Positions 9,007-17,286 of a stretch of DNA of 48,542 nucleotides are shown piece by piece. Every line of letters begins with the position of its first letter. Within the stretch, counting starts at the first letter, position 1. The stretch is from an uncultured Muribaculaceae bacterium. Lineage in GTDB: Bacteria; Bacteroidota; Bacteroidia; Bacteroidales; Muribaculaceae. The stretch lies in the NCBI GenBank assembly GCA_947629175.1, contig CANRCT010000025.1, positions 1 to 48,542 of the forward strand. The letters are read 5' to 3'. Below the pieces are notes generated by a model that saw only the letters and a program-made list of their open reading frames with translations, did not search any database and was not told the origin of the DNA. The translations under genes were made by a program, and so were the position numbers.

Positions 9007-10197
9007 ATGAAACAATATAACCGCATAATGCTTGGCGAGCATGGCAAATACCTACAGGAATGTGTTGAAGGCAGTTTTGTTGGCACAGACTTCCTTCCAA
9101 ATATGGATTTGTCCAATACAGACACTTCAGAAGAATCGTTATGGCGTAAAAGCATGGTCGCTAAATATCTTGAAGCCCATCCTGACAGAAGTATCGGTAC
9201 AGCCAGAAATGCAATCGGTTTTTTGTGGACGGTAAGTTTTGGCTTGCATAAAGGCGATATCGTATTGGCATCAAATGGTGAAGGTGCTTATAGAGTAGGA
9301 GTCATCGATGGAGATTATTATTATAATCCCGGAGGTAATCTTTGCCATAGACGTGCAGTGAAATGGCTTGATAATTTGATTGCCCGCAAAGACATGTCTC
9401 AAAATCTGCAGAATTCAAGCGGATCAATAGGTACGTGCTGCAATATAACAAAATATGCCGATGAAATCGACAGTCTGATCAGTGGTGAATCTTCAGGCGA
9501 ATCTTCCATGTCAGCAATGCCCACACCGCAACCAGACAAATATAAAGAGCGTGATTTGCATCGGTTACTCTCAAATTACTTGGTCTCTCGTCGCAATATA
9601 CTTTCCAAGACTATTTTTCACGAGACTACCAAGAAATCTGACCAAAATCAGAAATGGATTCATCCGGATATGATTGGAGTCAGTTTTAGCGAGTTCCAAG
9701 ATAAGGCTACAGTCGCTTTGCTAAAAGCAGCCGATATCAAGCAGTATGTTGACCTATACTCATTTGAACTCAAGCGTTCGCTTCAGAATGACCATGAATT
9801 AAAGGAGGCTTTCTTCCAAGCACTGTCAAACAGCAACTGGGCCAACTATGGATATCTTGTCGCCTTTGAGATCAATGATACTCTGCTGGAAGAAATGGAG
9901 CGGCTGAACAGAGCCTTCGGGATTGGAATAATCCAATTGTCTCCTTATGACACGGACACAAAAATTCTTTATACAGCCCGGAAGAACGAGGTCGATTATT
10001 TTACCGTTGACAAGCTTTGCCGTATTAACGATGACTTCCGTAGATTCATGGAGAGGACGGCAAGAGTGCTCAATGCTCAGTCTGATATGCTGGATGACGT
10101 AAAGGGAGGTCTGATTCAATTCTGTGACAAAGGTTTTTCTTCAGAAGAAGAACTTATGCAGTATTGTAAAGATAAGAATATTCCATTATCAAATTAA
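9007..10197 (+). CDS. Restriction endonuclease-like protein with modified-base-reader-like N-terminus
   Basis: A 396-aa protein. The N-terminal half includes a PUA/EVE-like segment (KGDIVLAS, then YYYNPGG and HRRAVKWL, about residues 80-125) resembling the sensor domains of Mrr/McrB-type restriction proteins. A low-complexity Ser/Gly linker follows (about 155-180). The C-terminal half resembles the HrgA/COG2958 group and has a PD-(D/E)xK-like set (KWIHPDMIG, then YSFELKRS near residue 255). As third gene of the operon it is the likely restriction subunit. Whether the N-terminus senses modified DNA is inference. Confidence 0.65.
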   Translation: MKQYNRIMLGEHGKYLQECVEGSFVGTDFLPNMDLSNTDTSEESLWRKSMVAKYLEAHPDRSIGTARNAIGFLWTVSFGLHKGDIVLASNGEGAYRVGVIDGDYYYNPGGNLCHRRAVKWLDNLIARKDMSQNLQNSSGSIGTCCNITKYADEIDSLISGESSGESSMSAMPTPQPDKYKERDLHRLLSNYLVSRRNILSKTIFHETTKKSDQNQKWIHPDMIGVSFSEFQDKATVALLKAADIKQYVDLYSFELKRSLQNDHELKEAFFQALSNSNWANYGYLVAFEINDTLLEEMERLNRAFGIGIIQLSPYDTDTKILYTARKNEVDYFTVDKLCRINDDFRRFMERTARVLNAQSDMLDDVKGGLIQFCDKGFSSEEELMQYCKDKNIPLSN

Positions 10198-10354
10198 TTC
10201 CGATATACAAAGGATACAATTCTCAATAATACATGATTGATAAGGGCCAAGAAAGCTCGAGTTAGAGCTGAAAGACAACAAGAAAGGCAGCTGCCGACAT
10301 AAACATGAAACAGTCGCTTGGAGAGTGTATCATCATAGCATCAGAAATGAAGAT

Positions 10355-11359
10355 ATGGATAACGGACAGATAATATTATTTCAGACGCAGGGCGGAGAGA
10401 CGAAGATTGAGGTTCGGCTCTCAAATGAGACTGTGTGGCTCACTGCAGACCAGATGGCGGAGTTGTTTCAGCGTGACCGCTCAACTATACAACGTCATAT
10501 CAAAAGAATCTACGATGAAGGTGAGTTAACTACCGATTCAACTTGTGCATTTTTTGCACAAGTTCAAACGGAAGGGAAACGGCTGGTTGAGCGTAAGAAT
10601 CCCATTTATAATCTTGACATGATTATCAGCGTGGGGTATCGCGTCAACTCTCATCGTGGCGTGCAATTCCGTCAGTGGGCTACTCAGGTGTTGAAAGAGT
10701 ACATGATTAAGGGGTTCGTTCTTAATGACGATTTACTCAAAAACGCCGGACAAGGGAATTATTTTGACGAACTGTTGGCTCGCATCCGCGACATACGCAG
10801 TTCGGAGAAGGTATTCTATCGCAAGGTGCTGGAGATTTATGCCCTCAGCATCGACTATGACCCTCGTACTTCCATCACGCAACAGTTCTTCAAGACAGTG
10901 CAGAATAAGATGCACTTTGCCGCCCACGGACATACTGCCGCAGAGGTTATCTATGACCGTGCCAATGCCGAAAAGGATTTCATGGGTTTGACAACATGGC
11001 GAGGTGCCATGCCTACCAAACATGAGGCTGAGATTGCGAAGAATTATCTTTGGGAGGAAGAAGTCGATATGCTCAACCGAATTGTCAACCTGTATCTTGA
11101 CTTTGCCGAACTTCAGGCCAAGAGCCATGTCCCGATGTATATGAAAGACTGGATTCAGAAACTCGACGATTTCCTGAAGCTGTCGGGTAAGGAGTTACTG
11201 AACCATGCCGGCAGCGTGTCAGCCGAAGTTGCCAAGCTCAAAGCCAATGAGGAGTACGACAAATTCCGTGAACGTACCCAGTATCAACTATCTCCGGTCG
11301 AAATCCACTTTCTCGAAGCCTTTGAAGCCGAACAAAAGCGACTCCGCTCCAAGAAATAA
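10355..11359 (+). CDS. rhuM: RhuM family DNA-binding protein
   Basis: A 334-aa protein of the virulence-associated RhuM family. The conserved N-terminal block (ETVWLTADQMAELFQRDR, then STIQRHIKRIY) is a helix-turn-helix region. The middle segment (NPIYNLDMIISVGYRVNS, QFRQWATQVLKEYMIKG) is diagnostic. The start was placed at the ATG before DNGQIILF because family members begin there; an ATG 30 nt upstream is also possible. It is followed after 14 nt by a broken Bro-N/Fic gene. Function is not established for the family; in mobile elements it often accompanies Fic/Doc genes. Confidence 0.8.
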   Translation: MDNGQIILFQTQGGETKIEVRLSNETVWLTADQMAELFQRDRSTIQRHIKRIYDEGELTTDSTCAFFAQVQTEGKRLVERKNPIYNLDMIISVGYRVNSHRGVQFRQWATQVLKEYMIKGFVLNDDLLKNAGQGNYFDELLARIRDIRSSEKVFYRKVLEIYALSIDYDPRTSITQQFFKTVQNKMHFAAHGHTAAEVIYDRANAEKDFMGLTTWRGAMPTKHEAEIAKNYLWEEEVDMLNRIVNLYLDFAELQAKSHVPMYMKDWIQKLDDFLKLSGKELLNHAGSVSAEVAKLKANEEYDKFRERTQYQLSPVEIHFLEAFEAEQKRLRSKK

Positions 11360-11373
11360 ACAGATCGCAGACA

Positions 11374-12246
11374 ATGAGTAAGAAATCGATACGATTTTTC
11401 AATGACCGCGAGGTGAGGGCGGTATGGGATGACGAGAACAACGGCTGGTGGTTCTCGGCTACCGATGTGGTGCGTGCTATCAATGATGAGCCGGACTATA
11501 CCAAGGCCGGCAACTATTGGCGTTGGCTTAAACGTAAGCTGAAGCAGGAGGGTGTTCAGTTCGTGAGTGGCACTCACAAACTGAAAATTGTCGCTGCTGA
11601 CGGTAAACAGTATAATAGCGATGCGCTGTCGGCTGAGGATATTATTATTCTTGCAAAGCATTATCCCAATAACCGGGCGAGTAAGTTTCTTGACTGGTTT
11701 ACTTACAGCGACAATACCATTGACGGGCAGAGCCGCAAAAAGGCATACACACTTTTTGAAAGCGGCTTGCTAAATTCACTTGAGCCTGGTAGCATAAAAT
11801 GTCTGCAACAGATTCACGCCTATCTGTTTGGAGGCTTATATTAGTTTGCCGAACAAATACGGAACAAGAATATCTCGAAGGGTGGATTCACGTTTGCCAA
11901 CTGTCTACACTTCCCAACCATCATTCCGACCATTGAACGTATGCCGGAAACCACTCTCGATGAAATCGCCGACAAGTATGTGGAGATGAACGTGGTTCAT
12001 CCATTTATGGAAGGCAATGGACGCAGCACACGCATCTGGCTTGACCTGATGCTCCGTCGCTCGCTCAAACGCTGTGTGGACTGGAGCCGGATTGATAAGA
12101 ACGAATATCTGACAGCGATGCGCGAGAGCGTTGTAGATTCCACACATATCAAAGCGCTGCTTAAAGGAGCGCTTACCGACAAAATCAACGACCGAGAGAT
12201 GTTCATGAAAGGCATCGACTACTCTTACTATTACGAAGAAGAGTGA
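11374..12246 (+). pseudogene. Bro-N/Fic fusion interrupted by in-frame TAG
   Basis: Residues 1-~110 resemble a Bro-N/DinD-type DNA-binding domain (WWFSATDVVRAI, then LAKHYPNNRASKFLDWF). The Fic domain begins near IHAYLFGGLY and is cut by TAG at 11842-11844. The same frame then continues without a break through FAEQIRNKNISKG to the complete Fic motif HPFMEGNGRSTR and ends at 12246. If translation stops at the TAG the product lacks the AMPylation loop. Other intact genes in the window end in TAG, so recoding is unlikely. The downstream part could be re-initiated at the ATG at 11941 but would lack the first Fic helices. Confidence 0.8.
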
Positions 12247-12290
12247 ACTAATATCCAGGCTGCGTGCAGACCTTTTGCACGTAATATGCA

Positions 12291-12382
12291 CGTAAAAAGA
12301 AAGCGACTCAATTTGGTGATTTACATCTTATTAAGTCGCTTTAATGGTGCCCAGAACAGGGATGGTGCTCCGGAACTGAGCA
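12291..12382. other. Stem-loop and tRNA-3'-end-like fragment, possible att remnant
   Basis: AAGCGACTCAA and TTAAGTCGCTT form an imperfect stem around a 20-nt loop (about 12301-12342). Next to it, on the minus strand, is a fragment CCCTGTTCTGGGCACCA that resembles a tRNA T-arm/acceptor 3' end. No complete tRNA can be built around it. It sits upstream of an integrase, where attachment sites derived from tRNA ends are often found. The assignment is tentative. Confidence 0.3.
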
Positions 12383-12502
12383 CAACCGAAGGTAATTTGA
12401 GGTGTAGGGTTCAAGTTGCGGGCGTGCGAAAGTGGATATTGTGTATCAACGTGTTACGAGAAAAGTTGAGTATTTTCATGTAAATTTTAAGGATAGTCTG
12501 GT

Positions 12503-12606
12503 GTAGTCGGATTTCGGTTTCGTAGTCAGACGGTAGTCAGAGCACTTTGAACTTAAACATAAATTTGTTATCTTTGTATATAGAGGTAAGGGGCCTCGGT
12601 AGTCAG
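12503..12606 (+). repeat. Four GTAGTC(A/G)G octamers around the integrase promoter
   Basis: Copies lie at 12503-12510 (GTAGTCGG), 12522-12529, 12533-12540 and 12599-12606 (GTAGTCAG). They flank the promoter at 12546-12576. They could be integrase arm-type sites or operator sites. Confidence 0.45.
12546..12576 (+). promoter_or_regulatory. Consensus promoter of the integrase gene
   Basis: TTTG (12546-12549), a 19-nt spacer and TATCTTTG (12569-12576) match the Bacteroidales consensus. The start codon is 110 nt downstream, leaving a long leader. Confidence 0.75.
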
Positions 12607-12686
12607 AAAACGACTGATTCTTGCCGAAAATCCAAAAATTGAACCCTCTAAAACAGTAAAAATTTCTCTCTAAAAACTGCTCAAAA

Positions 12687-13981
12687 ATGGCTACCATCAG
12701 ACGTGAATTGACTGCCAAAAAAGACGGCGACGGGAAGGCTGAATTTCTTCTCCGTTTTACTATCCGGAGAGGTCTCCAATGGAGGCTTCATACTTCGCTC
12801 AGAATTCTCCCTGAGTTCTGGGATGACGAGGATAAAAGGATACGTTTCCCTCGACTTGACCGTTCAATGATTAATGAGCTTCGTCAGCTTGACGAGACTC
12901 TGAAGGACATCGAATCCCTCCTTTATAAAGTGTGCGAAACCGATGATGTCTCTATACTCACACGCGAGAAGCTGGAGGCAAAGATCGCGGACTTCCTGCG
13001 TCCTCAGATAATAGAGGAAGAGGAGAAAGCTCAGGTGAAGGTTCAGGAGAAGAAAGTTTCGACTTTCTTCGACTATATGCACGAATTCATTGAAAAGCGT
13101 CGTCTCTCCGAATGGCGTAAGCGCCGTTATCTCGTACTGCTTCGCGCCCTGAAGCGTTACGAGCACTACCGTAGGCTGTCACGTCACAAAGACCCCATCC
13201 TTGACGTCAATACCTTCTCTGCCGATGACCTTTTAGGTTTCGAAACATTCCTGCGAAATGAACATGAAATCTATGAGATTGCGAAGTACAAGGTTATTTA
13301 TAAAAAGAATCCGGCCGATACACGTCCTGTTTCACGGAAGAAGGTGCAGACCAACAAGGTTGCGCAGAAGAAAATCAGGACACGCGAGGAGGAAGATGAG
13401 ATGATATATCGTGGGCCACAGAAACGCGGCGACAATACTATTTTCAATATGTTCAGCTGTTTGCGCTCATTCTTCAAAGAACTTGTCGCAAATGGGATCA
13501 TAACATCTTCGCCCTTTCAAAAATACCACGGTATCGTGTCTGAGAACTATGGTACGCCTTACTACATCACTCTTGATGAACGTAATATCATCGCCGACCA
13601 TGACTTTTCCAAGTCTCCTTCGGATGCCCTTCAGCGTGACATCTTCATCTTCCAGACTCTCATCGGCTGCCGCGTCTCCGATCTTTATCGTATGACACCG
13701 AAGAATATAATCAACGGAGCCATTGAGTATATAGCGAGCAAATTACACGCCTTGTCACTATCCTGAATCCTACCACAGGCCAAGAGGAGCAACGCCCCAT
13801 AAACGAAGTTGCCAGCAGTCATATTGCCAGACGTACATTTGTCGGCAATCTTTATAAGAAAGTGAAAGATCCGAGTCTTGTCGGTGCCCTCAGCGGTCAC
13901 AAGGATGGAAGCAGAGCTTTTGCCCGCTATCGAGAAATCGATGATGACCTGAAGAAAGAGATGATAGGATACCTCGATTGA
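12687..13981 (+). pseudogene. Tyrosine recombinase/integrase with internal deletion and frameshift
   Basis: A Bacteroidales-type tyrosine integrase with SAM-like core-binding region (about residues 110-280) and first catalytic arginine (GCRVSDLYRMT). The reading frame runs to 13766. At about 13740 the sequence jumps from YIASK straight into the downstream frame, which encodes ITRLVTILNPTTG, then the HxxR box (SSHIARRTF), GHKDGSRAF and the tyrosine (ARYREID), ending at 13981. Roughly 60 residues normally lying between these parts, including the beta-hairpin with the catalytic lysine, are gone and the frame is shifted. The promoter upstream is intact, so decay may be recent. Confidence 0.85.
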
Positions 13982-14009
13982 TACGTCCTATCCCTTCCAT
14001 TCAATACAA

Positions 14010-14052
14010 AGTCCGGTTGCAGTTTTCACACCGCAATCGGACTCGCTTTTTA
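14010..14052 (+). terminator. Rho-independent terminator after the integrase
   Basis: AGTCCGGTTGC pairs with GCAATCGGACT across a 12-nt loop and is followed by a T-run (about 14046-14052). Confidence 0.75.
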
Positions 14053-14076
14053 ATGTTGGAATTGCAACTTGTTTTG

Positions 14077-14124
14077 ACACGCATATTGGCACGCGGATTG
14101 ACCCGCATATTGACCGACATTTCG
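14077..14124 (+). repeat. 12-bp tandem repeat, about three and a half copies
   Basis: Units ACACGCATATTG, GCACGCGGATTG, ACCCGCATATTG and the partial ACCGACATTTCG follow each other with a period of 12. The array lies directly downstream of the integrase terminator, a usual place for attachment or accessory-protein sites of integrative elements. Confidence 0.55.
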
Positions 14125-14178
14125 TGCTGCATATCAATTGACGGAAGCCATGTCACAACGCTGTGCGTCTGACAAGGC

Positions 14179-14952
14179 TCAACAGACTTCAATCACAGCT
14201 TTCGGATTGAAAGCCTTGTTCTCTCCGTGACGGACGTATCCAAGCTGGTTGCAGTGTAGTCGGGTGTTACCGACGATGTTGTCATTGCCTCCATTGTAAT
14301 GCGTGTGACCATATATCCAGGTCTCGATGCCGGATTGCTCAATATATCGGTCAAGGTCAACACAAAAGGCAGAATTGATTGTGCTGCTGGGGAAGCGTGG
14401 GTCAACGAATCGCTTGGTGGGGCAATGATGCGTCACTACAATTTTATGCTTAGCCTCGGATTTTGCGATGGCATCTGTCAGCCAGTTCATGCTTTGGGTA
14501 TGAAGCTCATCATAATCATTGGCGTTAAAGTCGCGTCCCTTATATATGATCCGGTAGCAATCGGTCATACCCATCTGTACCGGTACTATTTCCAGCGGAT
14601 CAATTTTGCACCATAACGTGGAGAAGAAGATTTCAGTATCATTGATTACTACCGACCGATTGTTGATATAATGCACGTTAGGGCGGATTGACATTTGAAA
14701 GTCAGCCATTGTATCTGCAAGCTCGAAACCGTTGTAATATTCGTGATTGCCCGGGACAATATAGGTTTCCTTAAAATGCTCAGAGCACCAGTCGAAGAAC
14801 GGGTTGCGATAGTATTTGCTTTTGCCAAGGAGCGTGATGTCACCGGCCAATATCAAAATATCAGCCTGGACATCAAGTGGAGTCGAAGCGAGCAATTCGC
14901 TGTTCTCCTTAAATTCCAGATGAAGATCGGATGCGTATTGGAGTTTCATCAT
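14179..14952 (-). CDS. Calcineurin-like metallophosphoesterase
   Basis: A 257-aa phosphoesterase with the full set of metal-binding motifs: DLHLE (D-x-H), GDIT (GD), GNHEYY (GNHE), THHCP and YGHTHYNGG (GHTH). It is a compact single-domain cytosolic enzyme; the substrate cannot be told from sequence. The start overlaps the stop of the upstream nucleotidyltransferase (ATGA; a second ATG at 14949 is equally possible). Translational coupling makes it part of the three-gene 16696-14179 operon and a possible third component of that toxin-antitoxin-like module. Confidence 0.8.
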   Translation of the reverse strand: MMKLQYASDLHLEFKENSELLASTPLDVQADILILAGDITLLGKSKYYRNPFFDWCSEHFKETYIVPGNHEYYNGFELADTMADFQMSIRPNVHYINNRSVVINDTEIFFSTLWCKIDPLEIVPVQMGMTDCYRIIYKGRDFNANDYDELHTQSMNWLTDAIAKSEAKHKIVVTHHCPTKRFVDPRFPSSTINSAFCVDLDRYIEQSGIETWIYGHTHYNGGNDNIVGNTRLHCNQLGYVRHGENKAFNPKAVIEVC

Positions 14953-15734
14953 AGCTGAAATATTGTGGCAAGTTTGCTCAGAAAGTCTGCCTGACTGATT
15001 TCGGCAACACCCATATTGTTGGAGAGAGCCTTTGTATTCAGCTCATGCGCCCGCACTGTCTCAATGAAACTACGCATATCTGTTTTAAGAGTATCGGTCA
15101 GGCTGATTCGGTCGGCAGTCTCATCGAGAAGGAACGACAGGCGATAGACATCCTTTTTATGCTTGATGATGTCATCGCTTTGTACACGATTCCCCGATTC
15201 CTTACGTGCAAGATTGCTGATGTAGGCTTTTGCCTTCAGGACTATAAGCGCAAACTTGTCAAGCACCTGCACCCCTTGCATTTCGACACTATGTCTGACT
15301 GCAAAGTTGTAATAATCGTCATCCATCATTATGGCGGAGAAGCTTGACAGATACTCATCTTCGCTACTGATATGCACCAGATGCATATCCTCGGGTACGT
15401 CGATGCTGTCAGGTACGCGACAGAACAGTTCGATATATCGGGGGAAGGTTGAGTCCTTCGGGTTAACGAAACGATAGAATGTGCGTTTGACACCGGTATC
15501 CGTTTTGATGACAGCCGGCTCATAACCCGCAGCACGAATCATTTCCCAGAACCGGGCAAGATAGTCCGGTGTGATGGCCTCGCATACCATTATCATGTCT
15601 ATGTCGTGAGTAACACGACCCTCAAGAGCGGCATCTTCCAAATTTATATTGGTTGCCGTTCCTCCGATAATCACATAGTTGCCTTTGTATTCTCCGAGGT
15701 ATTCACGTATGCGTTCAATTCCTTGTACTGTCAT
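14949..15734 (-). CDS. Nucleotidyltransferase, AbiEii/MNT-type toxin candidate
   Basis: A 261-aa protein with a nucleotidyltransferase core near the N-terminus: YVIIGGTATN (the GG motif), then THDIDMIM with the D-x-D metal site near residue 45. The C-terminal half is helical (DKFALIVLKAKAYISNLARK, DIIKHKKDVYRL), as in AbiEii/JHP933-like type IV toxins. Its start codon overlaps the stop of the upstream winged-helix gene (ATGA), as toxin and antitoxin genes often do. Transfer of nucleotides to RNA or protein is known for the family; the target here is unknown. Confidence 0.7.
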   Translation of the reverse strand: MTVQGIERIREYLGEYKGNYVIIGGTATNINLEDAALEGRVTHDIDMIMVCEAITPDYLARFWEMIRAAGYEPAVIKTDTGVKRTFYRFVNPKDSTFPRYIELFCRVPDSIDVPEDMHLVHISSEDEYLSSFSAIMMDDDYYNFAVRHSVEMQGVQVLDKFALIVLKAKAYISNLARKESGNRVQSDDIIKHKKDVYRLSFLLDETADRISLTDTLKTDMRSFIETVRAHELNTKALSNNMGVAEISQADFLSKLATIFQL

Positions 15735-16696
15735 AATGTCCTATCTATTAATCTTGAAAGTTCACCTTGTATTCGTTCATCGTCATCATTGCGATAATAC
15801 AGATATAGCGATAATGGATCAATGAACCCATTGTCGGAAAGTTTAACGGGGTCGTATGCCCAGAATTCAACCCTGGCCATGCCGTCTTCGTACTCCGACT
15901 GAATAATGCCGTTGAGTGCCTTTGCCTCATCAGAAAGTCGGTATGTTGCGTATGCTTTTACTTCCTCACCAACCACATCGGTGTAATGAGAAAGGGCTGC
16001 CTCGTATGATTCCGGCATCTTCTCTGCGTTTGGCACGATGGCAGAGACATATCCGACTCGTTTAACTGGATTAGTCATCATCGGGAGAGATTTGGACCAG
16101 ATATCCTTTTTATCACCTGAAAATACGATCATCTTTTCTCTTCCCGGTCCTGACTGCAGCTCGCAGATGCCGGCATTGGCAAGTTCAGAGGCAGCGGTGC
16201 TGATATTCTTTTTTATAATCCCGGTTGCATTCATAATCTCATTATAACTGCACCCGTTCAAGTCCTTTTTGAGAAGATGAAACAGCAAAAGAAACTGAGT
16301 ATTGGCCGAGAATACCGATTTCTCGGAACCGTTATCCAGCTTGCTTTCCGAGAGTATAGTACCCAGTTCAGGGATGAACACCTGCTTATCGGGGACAATA
16401 AAACTTACTTTTTTCTTGATTAACTGCCTTCGCAGCACGCCTGTTATAGTCGGGATAACCAATATGCACGGGATGCCCGACATTTCCATGGTTTTGTAAT
16501 ACCGCTTGCAGAGAAGTTCCGGCTTCACATCTGCCATGGTCGGTGACAGTAATAGGAATTCATGGCCTCCTATCAGGCTTTTGCGCACATCAAAGAAATG
16601 ACTCAATGGGACTGGAAGCGCATAAACCCCTTTATCCTCAGCTTCTAATCCGAGGACATTCCCCATATAGTTTTTTGCGTTACGAAATATTTGCAT
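15731..16696 (-). CDS. Winged-helix protein, AbiEi-like antitoxin candidate
   Basis: A 321-aa protein starting at the ATG before QIFRNAKNYMG; an upstream alternative start would lie before the promoter at 16752-16721. Residues ~130-200 look like a winged helix-turn-helix (NEIMNATGIIKKNISTAAS, then LANAGICELQ). The N-terminal ~110 residues resemble a small alpha/beta domain seen in nuclease-like AbiEi relatives (PCILVIPTIT, KVSFIVPDKQVFIPEL). It is the first gene of the operon and overlaps the nucleotidyltransferase by 4 nt. Antitoxin and autoregulator is the most natural role, inferred from position. Confidence 0.55.
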   Translation of the reverse strand: MQIFRNAKNYMGNVLGLEAEDKGVYALPVPLSHFFDVRKSLIGGHEFLLLSPTMADVKPELLCKRYYKTMEMSGIPCILVIPTITGVLRRQLIKKKVSFIVPDKQVFIPELGTILSESKLDNGSEKSVFSANTQFLLLFHLLKKDLNGCSYNEIMNATGIIKKNISTAASELANAGICELQSGPGREKMIVFSGDKKDIWSKSLPMMTNPVKRVGYVSAIVPNAEKMPESYEAALSHYTDVVGEEVKAYATYRLSDEAKALNGIIQSEYEDGMARVEFWAYDPVKLSDNGFIDPLSLYLYYRNDDDERIQGELSRLIDRTL

Positions 16697-16720
16697 AATT
16701 ACGTTTACTTTGTAACGATG

Positions 16721-16752
16721 CAAAAATAATGTAAAATACTGAGACTGACAAA
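16721..16752 (-). promoter_or_regulatory. Consensus promoter of the AbiE-like operon
   Basis: On the minus strand TTTG (16752-16749), a 20-nt spacer and TATTTTTG (16728-16721). The start codon at 16696 follows after 24 nt. Confidence 0.7.
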
Positions 16753-16819
16753 TATTTTGCAAACTTTCCATCTTTTTCCCTTTGTAATTAATGACTTTTG
16801 GAATACCATCCGGAGGGAA

Positions 16820-16995
16820 GCCGTCGATTTTTGGGTCGGCGAAGTTAAGGCCGTGTGTGGATATGCCAAGGCCAAGATGAATGCCGTGCCGGCAGCCTTG
16901 TCGAAATCCTCTCTGTCACGTCCTTTGAGATTTGCCGAAAAAAATTGATTCGGCTCCCTCCCGAAAGGATTCTTGAAAGAGAGGGAAACAATCAA
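16820..16995 (+). promoter_or_regulatory. Conserved non-coding leader, family 1, copy A
   Basis: About 170 nt are nearly the same as 33295-33480. Shared blocks include CCGTCGATTTTTG, GTCGGCGAAGTTAAGG, GTGGATATGCCAAGGCC, GCAGCCTTGTCGAAATCC and ACGTCCTTTGAGATTTGCCG. A stem GCCGAA/TTCGGC (16934-16939 with 16949-16954) and a possible CCCTC/GAGGG pairing further on are kept. It ends 26 nt before the start codon at 17022. Copy A lacks about 20 nt present in copy B. Confidence 0.75.
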
Positions 16996-17021
16996 TACTC
17001 AGAACGTCAAAACTTGGAACT

Positions 17022-17267
17022 ATGGACTATCAAAGGACAATCAAAGCAGTGCCGACATGGGCATTATGCTATATCATCAATGGTGACTCCGAGGGTATTT
17101 CCGAGGAAGAAACCGCAGAAATCAACCAATGGTTGACTGACCTCAAAATCGACATTGTATCTCCCATCACCGATAGCGAGGGCAATTGGTCGCCATACTT
17201 CAAAGCATATCCCATTTTCGGGAAAGGAGCAGAGGTCGTAGACTGCAATATTCTCATGCGTAAGTAA
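17022..17267 (+). CDS. Small DUF6926-like protein
   Basis: An 81-aa protein: KAVPTWALCYIINGDSEGIS, then INQWLTDLKI and a C-terminal CNILMRK. The pattern of a short strand ending in an LCYIINGD motif followed by an acidic helix is typical of small DUF6926-like proteins of Bacteroidales conjugative elements; function unknown. Its start lies just after leader copy A, and PcfK follows after 19 nt, so it probably opens the 17022-18982 operon. Confidence 0.6.
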   Translation: MDYQRTIKAVPTWALCYIINGDSEGISEEETAEINQWLTDLKIDIVSPITDSEGNWSPYFKAYPIFGKGAEVVDCNILMRK

Positions 17268-17286
17268 CCATATAAATCTCAGAACA

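Noticed and set aside
11842-11844. TAG recoding as a sense codon
   Set aside because: Intact genes in the same window, such as those ending at 2180 and 8997, use TAG as a stop; no suppressor tRNA was seen.
12330-12382. Complete tRNA gene on the minus strand
   Set aside because: Only a 3'-end-like fragment is present; D- and anticodon arms cannot be formed.
16855-17136. 93-aa ORF across leader copy A
   Set aside because: The frame is not preserved in the homologous leader copy B, which shows nucleotide-level rather than protein-level conservation.
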